Source: Stentor coeruleus (Eukaryota > Ciliophora > Heterotrichea > Heterotrichida > Stentoridae). Taken from it: 24,203 nt of DNA. Under the pieces are notes generated by a model. That model was not told where the DNA came from, did not search any database, and saw only the letters and a program-made list of their open reading frames with translations. Both the position numbers and the translations under genes were made by a program. This document shows, in pieces, positions 1-8,536 of the stretch. The stretch covers positions 1-24,203 of the forward strand of contig MPUH01001100.1 in the NCBI GenBank assembly GCA_001970955.1, in the 5' to 3' direction. Numbering within the stretch: the stretch's first letter is position 1; the number at the start of each line of letters is the position of its first letter.

Positions 1-182
1 ATATTAGGATATTTATCACAAGCTACAGCTGCTTGCAAATTTCCAGGTTTGTTTCCAATAATCACATTAACCAGGGTGTTAACAAAGGTAGATTTTCCAT
101 TTCCACTTGCTCCTAAAAGTAATATACTATAGTCATAAGCGTCAAGAGGTTCTTCAGGTCTTACAACTGAGAGTTGAGCCAT
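1..182 (-). CDS. AIG1/IAN-like P-loop GTPase, subfamily A, 5' end only (runs off left edge)
   Basis: This is the first 60 codons of a gene reading leftwards out of the window. It starts MAQLSVVRPEEPLDAYDYS and has an intact Walker A, GASGNGKST, followed by a stretch nearly identical to the same region of the genes at 1923-3284 and 3746-5112. The start is the ATG at 182-180, which matches the start of both paralogs and lies 25 bases after an ATGTCTACA element. Positions 1-114 differ from 4931-5044 at one base only, while 115-250 resemble the 3284 copy more, so the gene looks like a mosaic. Expected product by homology is a cytosolic nucleotide-binding protein of about 455 aa. Whether the rest of the gene is intact cannot be seen. 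Confidence 0.85.
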   Translation of the reverse strand, partial: MAQLSVVRPEEPLDAYDYSILLLGASGNGKSTFVNTLVNVIIGNKPGNLQAAVACDKYPN

Positions 183-456
183 TTATATTATTTTGACTTC
201 ATTTATTTGTAGACATTTTTTCAAAAATACAATAAAAGACAATAATTTTAATCGAGCATGAATAATTAATGTTTTAAGTAAATTTGATATTATATCGTAA
301 ATTAAGAAGTAAAAAGCATTGGAAATATTTTATTTTACTTTTTTATAAAGCCTAGCAAATAATTTAATTAGATTAGTGTAACTTTTATTTAAATTTAATA
401 ATATATTATAGTCAGCTATACTACTTATTATTTGAGAGTTAATATTTATCTCTTCT
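183..456. repeat. Duplicated 5' flanking block, copy 1
   Basis: The region upstream of the partial gene is clearly homologous to 5113-5396, upstream of the frameshifted paralog, with shared words such as TTTTTTATAAAGCCTAGCA and ATTTATCTCTTCT at the far end. Its first 70 bases are closer still to 3285-3350. The homology shows that gene and promoter region were duplicated together. No coding region is seen in it. Confidence 0.8.
208..216 (-). promoter_or_regulatory. ATGTCTACA element before start codon
   Basis: On the minus strand ATGTCTACA lies 25 bases before the ATG of the partial gene. The same or a very similar word precedes most genes in the window at short distance, so it is probably a transcription-start or core-promoter element. 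A short reading frame ATG AAG TCA AAA TAA sits between it and the start codon. Confidence 0.55.
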
Positions 457-750
457 TAATTGCCTATCCTTTCTCTACACATATAAGTAAAAATTTCATA
501 AAATTTTAATGTTTATATTATTCTAGCTAGAGTTATTATTTCTGAAAAGATATGATAGTACTTTGAAAATGCTGACCAGAGATGGTTTTTATTATTTCTC
601 TGTATCAACTCATCAAGTGATCATCAATATTTTCAGTTCTATTTCTTGGGCGTATTTGTAGTTTAAGAATTCTCAATAAGTTTTCAATGTGTCGTGTATA
701 TATGAGTAACGGGGCTTTTAAAGTATCTAGAGCTGTCATGCTTATCAAGT
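457..750. other. Intergenic, nothing recognised
   Basis: A+T-rich sequence between the duplicated flank and the broken Cys/His fragment. I see no long reading frame, tRNA-like B box, repeat or start element here. Confidence 0.5.
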
Positions 751-1194
751 TTATTTATTTCTATTTTCAACCTTTAAAAGAAAGTGTTTTTTCTCTGGCG
801 TGCTTTCAATACCACTAACTATCCAAACTCCTTGACTAGATGGTTTTGATAATTCTTGAAATTCTTCCTTGACTTTAAAAATTTTTCCTGAAAACAGAGT
901 TTTTATTTCTCTTAGAAAATCTATGTGTACTTGTAGTTCTTTAAACCTTTTACTTCCTTTAGCAGTGATGCATTTGATTAAATTTTCTGAGTTTAAATTT
1001 TTTTTTTTTATTTCTATCAAGGTTTCAATCTCTTCATGAATTTTTTTCAAAAATTTAATTTTAAGTCCTTCTTCTGCTTTTTTTAGTTTACAGAATTTCT
1101 GGTGAGCATCGCTATAATGATAGCCAATATAGTCGATGCAGATCAAATATAGAACATCTTGATGTCTACAAAAATTTGTAGGAGGCTTTGTGCA
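751..1194 (-). pseudogene. 5'-truncated fragment with Cys/His motif and helical region
   Basis: The minus-strand frame is open from about 1212 to the TAA at 751-753 but has no ATG near its beginning; the first usable start would be a TTG at 1146, which is not credible in a nuclear gene. Read from 1194 it gives C-T-K-P-P-T-N-F-C, then a C-x6-H and a further H, and then a Lys/Glu-rich helical stretch. This parallels the N-terminus of 6738-7847 (C-D-E-P-P-Q-F-V-C ... C-x6-H ... H). No P-loop follows, and the protein ends after about 145 residues. The likeliest reading is a decayed 5' end, or a start exon lost or unrecognised. It could instead be a real small gene with an upstream exon I cannot place. 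Confidence 0.45.
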
Positions 1195-1212
1195 TCTTAA
1201 AAATAGTATGCT

Positions 1213-1922
1213 TTATTCATTTATATTACTATTGAATTAAAAATAATGCTACTGGAAAATATATATACATATCTTTATCTTATATGCTTATCAAAAAGAT
1301 TTAGTTATAAAAGCTCTAACTTTTGTACTATGATATGTAAATTTTAATTGATAAATTTATTTCAGCTTATTTTTTAAATAATTAAATGAATAAGACTAAA
1401 TGGTTTTGTAATTGTAACATCTTTACAAATAGTAGGCTTTATTAGAAGTCGATTATTTTAAATTATTAATATTCTATATTTATTCTACTTTAAAAATCCA
1501 ATTAAATAATTACTAATAATATTTAGCGACTCAAAAAAAATAATTTGTTATAAAGTGAGATTTTAATTATTTGTATTTAAATTATTATTTTGCACCTTTA
1601 ATATATATTAAACCATTTTATACCCAAATAAAATTTTTATCTTGCAGCTTCTAAATATGTGAAAATCCTTAATTTCAATCAAAATTTGAGATTGACACAA
1701 ATAAAAAAAATAAGCTGCAGCAGGACTAAATTAATAAATTTATTTCTGTAGTTTAACTACTCTGATTTTGAATGTAGCAATACTGTGGAAAAATATATAA
1801 CAAAATATTAGCAGTAAAATAAATTCAAAATTTATTATTTGCATAATCAAACTAACAAAATAAATACCTTTAAAATTATACTGAGCACATTCCAATATTT
1901 ATTAAAATCTATCTTAATAGAG
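1213..1922. other. Intergenic, nothing recognised
   Basis: About 700 bases of A+T-rich sequence with runs of A and T. The part next to 1922 resembles the 3' flank of the frameshifted paralog (3660-3745), in the words CTTTAAAATTA and AAAATCTATCTTAA, so it belongs to the duplicated unit. No gene is supported. Confidence 0.5.
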
Positions 1923-3284
1923 TTATCTATAACAAGTTTGTATTCCTCTAGCAAGTCTTTGATAAATTGTCAGAGTGCTTTGCAATTCTCCCAATTTATT
2001 AGAGTTTTCCATAAATTCAATTTGAAATCTTAAATAATCAATAGCTTTTATAAGGTACATAGATATTCGATAATTAGGAGAAATTCTGCTTATATTAGAT
2101 TCTATTTCTACAAGATCTAATATCAACTTCTGTTCCTTAGCTTCAAAAGCTTTTAAGATATTTTCAGAAGATGATCTATCGCCAATAGAACACGAATCAA
2201 GCATTTGATCTATAGAAGAAATTTCAATAATTGGTTTTTCATTTTTATAGGCATGATTTTCGGAATTGCACCCACATACTTTGCAGATTTTTTGAGCATT
2301 CATACATAAACAGTTATTGAAAAAGCTTGTTCCATGTGAATCATCGAAATTAAGAGAGCATTTTTCATGACACAATGTTCTATGCTCTAAGCATACAGTA
2401 TTATGGTAGTCAGTTCTTATCCATTTAATGGCATTCAGCCTTTCTCCAGGCTTTGAGTTTTTAATAAAATTCTTATATTTCTCAATGTTATCGATAAATC
2501 CTTTAAAGTCTGCGATCTTATTCATCATAGTGCTATGATGGTCAAATAAGTTTGTATACTGTATTGTTGGAACTTTCTGCATAGTAAGGAGTTTAGTAAT
2601 AAATTTTTTTATTTTGTTTACAGATCTATCCCAATCAGATTTATTTATATATTTAGGATTGGCTTGGTATTCTTTTGATGAATATCTAAAAGCTCCATTA
2701 TTAATTTTCAATTTGTACTGAATAGGAAACGGGAACCAATTATCCATAAACAATATAAAACCTAAATTGAACGTATATGCAACTATAACTTGACTTTGAA
2801 AATCTTGAGGAATAATCTCTGAGATTCTACATAAATTGTATTCGACTAAAGGACTAAGTCGGTTGGTACTTGATTTTTCAACTACTATTATTGCATTCAA
2901 AAATTTAATTCTTCTTGCTGCATTTATAATGATCTGAACATTATCATCATCTTCACTAATACCTCCATTTGAAGCAAGCCCAGGTGTATCAATAACTAAA
3001 ATTGTTTTGTTATCAGTGATACTTGATTTCAATTTATAAAAGTGAGCATGTATTGTTTTGAAATCATTTCTTTCTTGAAGACCATCATCTAGTGCCGGAA
3101 TTATATTAGGATATTTATCACAAGCTGCAGCTGCTTGCAAATTTCCAGGGTTGCTTCCAATAATTACATTAACCAGGGTATTAACAAAGGTAGATTTTCC
3201 ATTTCCTCTTGCTCCTAGAAGCAAAATACTATAGTCATAAGGTTCAAGAGCTTCTCCAGGTCTTATAACTGAGTGTTGAGCCAT
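1923..3284 (-). CDS. AIG1/IAN-like P-loop GTPase with Cys/His cluster, subfamily A
   Basis: The 453-aa product is a predicted soluble nucleotide-binding protein. Walker A is G24-A-R-G-N-G-K30-S31 and the DTPG (G3) is at 99-102. The usual G4 site reads YTFNLG rather than N/TKxD. A Cys/His cluster runs from C298 to about 348 (C-x6-C-x3-C ... C-x-C ... C-x2-C-x6-H) and probably binds zinc. The C-terminal 100 residues are charged and helical. Compared with its paralogs it lacks five residues just before the conserved HAHFY (switch I/G2 region), and the last His-rich stretch is HAYKNE rather than HVHKHE. The start agrees with both paralogs, and the ATGTCTACA element lies 24 bases upstream. I recall a broad fungal and animal family with the same GTPase plus Cys-cluster plan and no known function. 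Confidence 0.9.
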   Translation of the reverse strand: MAQHSVIRPGEALEPYDYSILLLGARGNGKSTFVNTLVNVIIGSNPGNLQAAAACDKYPNIIPALDDGLQERNDFKTIHAHFYKLKSSITDNKTILVIDTPGLASNGGISEDDDNVQIIINAARRIKFLNAIIVVEKSSTNRLSPLVEYNLCRISEIIPQDFQSQVIVAYTFNLGFILFMDNWFPFPIQYKLKINNGAFRYSSKEYQANPKYINKSDWDRSVNKIKKFITKLLTMQKVPTIQYTNLFDHHSTMMNKIADFKGFIDNIEKYKNFIKNSKPGERLNAIKWIRTDYHNTVCLEHRTLCHEKCSLNFDDSHGTSFFNNCLCMNAQKICKVCGCNSENHAYKNEKPIIEISSIDQMLDSCSIGDRSSSENILKAFEAKEQKLILDLVEIESNISRISPNYRISMYLIKAIDYLRFQIEFMENSNKLGELQSTLTIYQRLARGIQTCYR

Positions 3285-3308
3285 TATATTATTTAGACTT
3301 CATTTATT

Positions 3309-3317
3309 TGTAGACAT
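3309..3317 (-). promoter_or_regulatory. ATGTCTACA element before start codon
   Basis: Minus-strand ATGTCTACA ends 24 bases before the ATG at 3284. The flank 3285-3350 is nearly identical to 183-250. A four-codon upstream frame, ATG AAG TCT AAA TAA, lies between element and start, as in the partial copy at the left edge. Confidence 0.55.
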
Positions 3318-3380
3318 TTTTCAAAAATAGAATAAAAGACAATAATTTTAATCGAGATGAATAAGCTGAGATAGACGATT

Positions 3381-3550
3381 TTAGGCTATAATTAATTTTA
3401 TGAGTTTTTTGACTTTATTTTTTGAAATTTAATAAGAATTCTGAAAATTTTGAGATTTCTTTTAAGTGTCTACTGATCCATTAAAAAGATTTTATTATTT
3501 AATGCATACTGCTTTTTAATCAAAATTTTGATAGAAAGGGACATATATTT
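3381..3550 (-). pseudogene. Relic of the 3' end of a subfamily B GTPase gene
   Basis: This stretch matches the last 50 or so codons and the stop of the gene at 5453-6469. The final codons (K-L-I-x-L-I-I-A, TAA) are kept, and words such as TTTAATGCATACTGCTTTTT are shared. Relative to that gene it has lost one base in the run after TTTCTTTT, which shifts the frame, and homology stops near 3550, so no P-loop domain remains. It shows that the duplicated unit once carried both a subfamily A gene and the subfamily B gene behind it. The 195 bases from 3551 to 3745 hold nothing else I recognise. Confidence 0.75.
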
Positions 3551-3745
3551 AAGTTAAATGTTCTATGTATGAAAGAATATCAATTAAGTATTTAAAATAG
3601 TAGATATAGGATAATAAAATAATCACAGTATATAAACCATCTTAATAAAATTATTAATAAACAGAAATCAATCAAATAAAAGCCTTTAAAATTAGCCTAA
3701 ACCACTATTTAGTAAAATCTATCTTAAAAAGTTATCTAATAATTT

Positions 3746-5112
3746 TTAGCTTTGCATTCCTTTAGCAAGTCTTTGATAAATTGCCATTGTATTTTGCAAT
3801 TCTCCCAATTTATTAGGATCTTTCTCTGATTCAATTTGGAATCTTAAATGCTCAACAGCTTTTATAAGGTATTTAGATATTTGATATTTAGGAGAAATGC
3901 TGTTTATATTAGATTCTATTTCTACAAGATCTAATATCAACTTCTTTTCCTTAGCTTCAAGGGCTTTTAAGATATTTTCAGAAGATGATCTATCATTAAT
4001 AGAGCACGAATCAAGCATTTGATCTATAGAAGAAATTTCAATCATTGGCTTTTCATGTTTATGGACATGCTGTTCGGAATTGCACCCACATGTTTTGCAG
4101 ATTTTTTGAGCATTCATACATGCACAGTTATTGAAAAAGCTTGTTCCATGTGAATCATTGTAATTAAGAAAGCATTCTTCATGACACAATGTTCTATGTT
4201 CTGAGCATATAGTATTATGGTAATCAGTTCTTATCCATTTATTGACCTTCAGCGTTTCTCCAGGCTTTGAGTTTTTAATAAAATTCTTACATTTCTCAAT
4301 ATTATCGATATATGCTTTAAAATCTGCGATCTTATTCATCATAGTGTTATGATGGTCAAATAAGTTTGTATACTGAATTGTTGGAACTTTCTGCATTGTA
4401 AGGAGTTTAGTAATAAATTTTTTTATTTTGTTTACAGATCTATCCCAGTCCGATTTATTTATATATTTAGGATTGGTCTCGAATTCGTTTGATGAATATC
4501 CAAAAGCAATATTATTGATTTTCACTTTGTGCTTAATAGGAAACGGGAACCATTCATCTTGAAAGCTTGTAGGGCCCGTATAGAATGTCAATGCAAGTAC
4601 AACTTTACTTTCAAAATCTTGAGGAATAATCTCTGAGATTCTATATAAATTGTATTCAACGCAAGGATTAAGTCGGTTGGTACTTGATTTTTCAACTACT
4701 ATTATTGCATTAAAAGATTTTGTTCTTCGTGCTGCATTTATGATGATCTTAGTATTATCATCATCTTCACTAACTCCTCCACTTGAGGCAAGCCCAGGTG
4801 TATCAACAACTAAAATTGTTTTGTTATCAGTGATACTTGATTTCAATTTATAAAGTGAGCATGAGTTGTTTGGCTTTTTCCATCATCAGGATCATTTCTT
4901 TCTTGAAGACCATCATCTAGTGCTGGAATTATATTAGGATATTTATCACAAGCTACAGCTGCTTGCAAATTTCCAGGTTTGTTTCCAATAATCGCATTAA
5001 CCAGGGTGTTAACAAAGGTAGATTTTCCATTTCCACTTGCTCCTAGAATCAATATGCTATAATCATAAGGTTCAAGAGATTCTCCAGGTCTCACAGCAGA
5101 TAGTTGAGCCAT
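3746..5112 (-). pseudogene. AIG1/IAN-like P-loop GTPase, subfamily A, broken by a one-base frameshift
   Basis: Two reading frames, 5112-4843 and 4846-3746, together cover the whole length of the intact paralogs. The first carries the start and Walker A G24-A-S-G-N-G-K-S31. The second carries DTPG, the TFYTG stretch at the G4 site, the Cys/His cluster and the helical tail. The break is at about 4850-4856: the intact copy has CACTTTTATAAA where this one has CACTTTATAAA, one T fewer. Both halves are otherwise as well conserved as a working gene, so the lesion is very recent, or a sequencing or assembly error in a T run, or bypassed by ribosomal frameshifting. A 15-nt intron does not explain it, since the difference is one base. 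The start lies 26 bases downstream of an ATGTCTACAT element. Confidence 0.85.
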
Positions 5113-5396
5113 TTTTTATTATTATAAGCTAAATGTAAATGTAGACATTTTTCTCAATATAGCTCAAAAATAGCATAAAAGATAATAATGTCAATTAAGT
5201 TTAATAATCAATGCTTTAAATAAATTTGATATTATATCGCAGATTAATAAGTAAAAAAGCATTGGAAATCTTTTAATTTACTTTTTTATAAAGCCTAGCA
5301 GGTAATCTAGCTAGATTAGTGTAATTTTTTATATACATTTGATACCATATTATAGTTAGATACTCTTATCATTTTAGTATAGTATTTATCTCTTCT
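5113..5396. repeat. Duplicated 5' flanking block, copy 2
   Basis: Homologous to 183-456. It holds the start element at 5139-5148 and no gene. From about 5397 to 5452 the sequence is the short 3' flank of the subfamily B gene; part of it (GAATAAG ... TTAGGCTATAATTAA) recurs at 3360-3395, where about 200 bases of this block are missing. Confidence 0.75.
5139..5148 (-). promoter_or_regulatory. ATGTCTACAT element before start codon
   Basis: Minus-strand ATGTCTACAT, 26 bases before the ATG at 5112. Same element type as upstream of the other subfamily A genes, although the surrounding flank has diverged. Confidence 0.55.
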
Positions 5397-5452
5397 AAAA
5401 AGTTATTTTTATTTATAAAATGAATAAGTTAATATAGGCAACTTCTCCTGTA

Positions 5453-6469
5453 TTAGGCTATAATTAATTTTATGAGTTTTTTGACTTTAGTTTTTGAAAT
5501 TTCATAAGAGTTCTGATATTTTTGCGATTTCTTTTGAAGTGTCTGCTTATCGATCAAAAAGATTTGATTATTTAATGCATACTGCTTTTTAATCAAACTT
5601 TGATTAAAAGGAAGTATATTATCCTTAAACAATATAGTCCCTGCATAGTAAGTTAATAATATTATAATGCCAAAATCATATTCTTTTAAATTTTCTGCTA
5701 GCTTTCTCAATGTAGTATCGATTGACAAGGAAAATGAATTACAATCTGCTTTTTGCACGAACAGGACATAATCAATTTTCTTTAATTTGAAAGCTTTATT
5801 AATGAGTTTTAAGTATTGGACATCTAATTCAGAATTTCTAGTTATTTTAATGCCAGGTGTGTCTATAAATAATAGTTTTTTTGAGCTAGATTCTTCTTTT
5901 TCAATATAAAATCTCAAGCCTTTTGTTAGTGATGAAGAATTGCCACCTTCTGGAAGATTATATTTTTCGCTCATTATACAGTTTTCATAGTTAGAAATAA
6001 AATCAGAATCTTCTAGTGAGTTGAATTCAATGTTTTCAATAGAATTATTCCTGATTACATTAAGTATAAGCTTACAGAGTGAAGTTTTTCCACTAGCTTC
6101 TTCTCCGATTATTAAAATTGTATAATCTGCTTCAATTTTTTGTAGAAAAATGTCATTTTTTTTTGGCTCTGATATTTTCCTATTTTTTTCCGGATTAGAA
6201 TCTGAATTTAAAAGGGTTTTTTTATCTTCTTTTATAGTTTCTGACTCCTTATTTACTTTTTCAGCTTCATCGACTTCATTCGCTTTATGATTTTCTTCTT
6301 TTTTCTTATGATCGTCATTGATAAATTGTTTAGGTCCTTGATTAGGCAAAGCATTTACATAATTAGCTGGCTCCTTATGACTCTTTTGATTCCTAGGGCT
6401 ATTTTTTTTTTTATCCTCATTGGCTAACTCTTCATCGCTAGAAATATCTCCAGGACATGCGCAGCCCAT
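5453..6469 (-). CDS. Met-Gly-Cys P-loop GTPase, subfamily B
   Basis: I place the start at the second in-frame ATG (6469), giving 338 aa beginning MGCACPGDISSDEE. Gly2 followed by Cys3 and Cys5 fits N-myristoylation plus palmitoylation, so the protein probably sits on a membrane. The first ATG (6487) lies inside an ATGTCTATA word that matches the start element seen before other genes. Residues 15 to about 110 are Lys/Glu/Asn-rich and probably disordered. The GTPase domain follows, with Walker A G122-E-E-A-S-G-K-T129, IDTPG near 202-206 and LTYYAG at the G4 site. There is no Cys/His cluster; the protein ends soon after the domain, and the relic at 3381-3550 keeps the same end, so this is natural. 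It resembles the GTPase domains of the two large subfamily D proteins more than subfamily A. Confidence 0.85.
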   Translation of the reverse strand: MGCACPGDISSDEELANEDKKKNSPRNQKSHKEPANYVNALPNQGPKQFINDDHKKKEENHKANEVDEAEKVNKESETIKEDKKTLLNSDSNPEKNRKISEPKKNDIFLQKIEADYTILIIGEEASGKTSLCKLILNVIRNNSIENIEFNSLEDSDFISNYENCIMSEKYNLPEGGNSSSLTKGLRFYIEKEESSSKKLLFIDTPGIKITRNSELDVQYLKLINKAFKLKKIDYVLFVQKADCNSFSLSIDTTLRKLAENLKEYDFGIIILLTYYAGTILFKDNILPFNQSLIKKQYALNNQIFLIDKQTLQKKSQKYQNSYEISKTKVKKLIKLIIA

Positions 6470-6478
6470 TATAAATAT

Positions 6479-6487
6479 TATAGACAT
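6479..6487 (-). promoter_or_regulatory. ATGTCTATA start-element variant
   Basis: Minus-strand ATGTCTATA lies nine bases before the preferred ATG (6469) and in frame with it. It differs from ATGTCTACA at one base. Its position suggests it marks the transcription start rather than the first codon. Confidence 0.45.
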
Positions 6488-6498
6488 TTTTCATAATA

Positions 6499-6559
6499 AT
6501 TTTAACGACCAGAACTAATTAGTTAAATGACTGTAAGAATAAGTAACTATGCGCATTAT
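6499..6559. repeat. 61-bp direct repeat, copy 1
   Basis: The 61 bases are identical to 6598-6658, at a period of 99. Each copy contains the 12-base palindrome AACTAATTAGTT (6513-6524 here) and a GCGCAT word that stands out in this A+T-rich sequence. It lies just upstream of the subfamily B gene and downstream of 6738-7847. Confidence 0.9.
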
Positions 6560-6597
6560 GTTTTTATAAAATCTATTTTTCTACTAAAATTAGAGTT

Positions 6598-6658
6598 ATT
6601 TTAACGACCAGAACTAATTAGTTAAATGACTGTAAGAATAAGTAACTATGCGCATTAT
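6598..6658. repeat. 61-bp direct repeat, copy 2
   Basis: Exact second copy of 6499-6559, separated by 38 bases of unrelated A+T-rich sequence. Its palindrome is at 6612-6623. Perfect identity implies a recent duplication or conserved function; I see no third copy. Confidence 0.9.
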
Positions 6659-6737
6659 CCTTCAATTCAAAATATTCTCTTATTAAATATTTAATCATTT
6701 AAATCCTATTCTAATTACTAACTAAATAATTTCTAAA

Positions 6738-7847
6738 TTATGAGAAATTTGAGTTTATGTAGTAACTTAATTTCTCAATAATTTTCTTTGAATGCTCCCA
6801 TACTTTCTGATTTGCCTTTAGTTTTTTCGATATCCTTTTTTTATCCCATAAAAGGATTTTGTAATCACAGTAAAACATTTTTAGTTTAGCATCCTTAACT
6901 TTAGGACTTCCATTCAGAAACCCATTAATAACAACTAACTTAGTTTCAGAACCCCATTTCCTTTTGATTTCCTTTCTTAGATCGTGAATTTTATTTAACT
7001 CATCTTCTTGCTTTTTTACAAAAATGACAAAATCAAGTTTCTCGTATATTTCGAAATATTCAACACAAGTAGACAGAGATGGCCTTTTATATCTTGAAGT
7101 ATCAACAAAGATTAGCTTCTTATTTACTTCATGACAGTCAAACTCATAAGCATTTGTTACATCTTGAGGAGAGCTTCTACTAAAATTCGGGTGAAAAGAA
7201 TGGGGACTATTTATATCAGCAATAACAAAAATATCATCTAATTTAGTTTTTTGAAATGAGTTAGCTACCAAGTTAATAAATGTTGTCTTGCCATCTCCAC
7301 TCTGACCAACTACTAAGCAAATACATGCTTCAGAAGATGGATATTTTTGCACAGGAATCATTTTCATGGTATTTTGCCTAACGGGAATCTCTATAGGTAA
7401 ACTAGTTACTGGTATAGTGAAATTAAAAGAATTAAAATAATCTTTGATCATGTTTAATATTTGAGGATTAACTTGTTCATTAGATAATATGGGAAATTCT
7501 AATTGTATATTTCTATCACTGTTGATTTGATTTATGTTAGAAGAATACAAATTGTAAAGATTTTTGATTGAATTCCGAACACACTCAGAAATGCACTTTG
7601 AAATTACTTTTCCTGCATTTACAGCATTGTTACGATTGGTTTGATAAAATAATTCATTTTCAGAGTAGTTCTGCTTCATTTTGGCTTTACTTAATATTTC
7701 ATTTATAGCTTGAAAACCACAATTTTGGCCGGAATGAGCTTCAATCAAATGGTTACCTAAATGCTTTGGGCAAATACAATCACTCTTTAAAGGGCATACA
7801 AATTGCGGAGGTTCATCACATCCATTGTAAAAGCACTTGCAATCCAT
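6738..7847 (-). CDS. N-terminal Cys/His motif plus P-loop protein, subfamily C
   Basis: The product is 369 aa. Residues 3-43 form a compact Cys/His motif (C3, C5, C10, P13-P14, C18, C24, C26, H29, H33, H38, C43) including a C-x-C-x6-H. It resembles N-terminal zinc-finger-like motifs I recall in many ciliate proteins, and loosely AN1 or B-box fingers. A helical linker of about 130 residues follows. The P-loop is G181-Q-S-G-D-G-K-T188. Where relatives have DTPG this protein reads D249-T-S-R, so the G3 glycine that contacts gamma-phosphate is lost. The following strand (FVIFVKKQEDE) and the G4 region (VVINGF) are recognisable but altered. Nucleotide binding is plausible; normal GTPase switching is doubtful. 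The start is the first ATG; a weak TGTAGAATCAT lies 41 bases upstream. Confidence 0.82.
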   Translation of the reverse strand: MDCKCFYNGCDEPPQFVCPLKSDCICPKHLGNHLIEAHSGQNCGFQAINEILSKAKMKQNYSENELFYQTNRNNAVNAGKVISKCISECVRNSIKNLYNLYSSNINQINSDRNIQLEFPILSNEQVNPQILNMIKDYFNSFNFTIPVTSLPIEIPVRQNTMKMIPVQKYPSSEACICLVVGQSGDGKTTFINLVANSFQKTKLDDIFVIADINSPHSFHPNFSRSSPQDVTNAYEFDCHEVNKKLIFVDTSRYKRPSLSTCVEYFEIYEKLDFVIFVKKQEDELNKIHDLRKEIKRKWGSETKLVVINGFLNGSPKVKDAKLKMFYCDYKILLWDKKRISKKLKANQKVWEHSKKIIEKLSYYINSNFS

Positions 7848-7888
7848 TATTATATTTTATGCTTTTAAAGCTGAAATTTAAATATAAG

Positions 7889-7899
7889 ATGATTCTACA
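7889..7899 (-). promoter_or_regulatory. Weak start-element variant (TGTAGAATCAT)
   Basis: Minus-strand TGTAGAATCAT, 41 bases before the ATG at 7847. It resembles TGTAGAACAT before 17801 and the ATGTAGACAT form of the element, but has extra bases, so this is tentative. Confidence 0.25.
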
Positions 7900-8536
7900 A
7901 ATAGATCCTGTCTGGTTAGAAAAAGTATAAATCAACTTATTTTAACTATTTATAAAAAAAGTAGTTGGCTAATAATATATTCAAGGTTTCAAAGCCCAGA
8001 AGAGTGAAATACTAAGAAATCTGATACTTAAATGGTAAAATTTGTATGAAGAATATAAAATGTTATGCTTAAACAAAAAAATGTATAAATTAATACTTTT
8101 AAACAGATGATACTTAGGATTATATTGTAATTACTAGCCTTTGCAAGTATACTATTAAGGAAAATTTTGTGTTAAATAATACGCTTTTATTACTTTTAAC
8201 TTAAATTTTTAAATGATATTCAAAATGTTCTACATTTTATCAGTATTCAATATTTAGGCATTTAGTATTTTGGTGTATTTTTTCAGTATTTCAATCTTTA
8301 AATATCTAGGATTTGACTTTAGTATGATAGGGCAAGTTGAAACATTTATTACTTTAAAAATTATTCCATGAAAATTTAAAAAGTACATTCTAGGCTAAGA
8401 AATGCAAAGCCATTTCTATCATACTTAAACAACGAAAATAATCTGACTTAAAAGTATAAATTTCATTCGCTAATATATATAAACATAAGATATTTGGATT
8501 TATTATAATGATAAGGTAGAATTATAATACGAATTA
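7900..8536. other. Intergenic, nothing recognised
   Basis: A+T-rich, with several loosely similar TTTCAGTATT and TTTAGTATTTT words near 8240-8300. It separates the end of the giant gene from the promoter side of 6738-7847; both genes are on the minus strand. No reading frame or RNA gene is supported. Confidence 0.5.

Noticed and set aside
1162..1170. TGTAGACAT near the fragment 751-1194 as its promoter element
   Set aside because: It lies inside the open, motif-bearing reading frame, and the next ATG downstream stops after four codons, so it is probably a chance match.
1839..2033. 64-codon plus-strand frame
   Set aside because: It overlaps the 3' end of the subfamily A gene on the other strand and has no support of its own.
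4843..4860. A 15-nt intron explaining the two reading frames at 3746-5112
   Set aside because: The difference from the intact paralog is exactly one T, and no GT...AG stretch of 15 or 16 bases there restores the frame.
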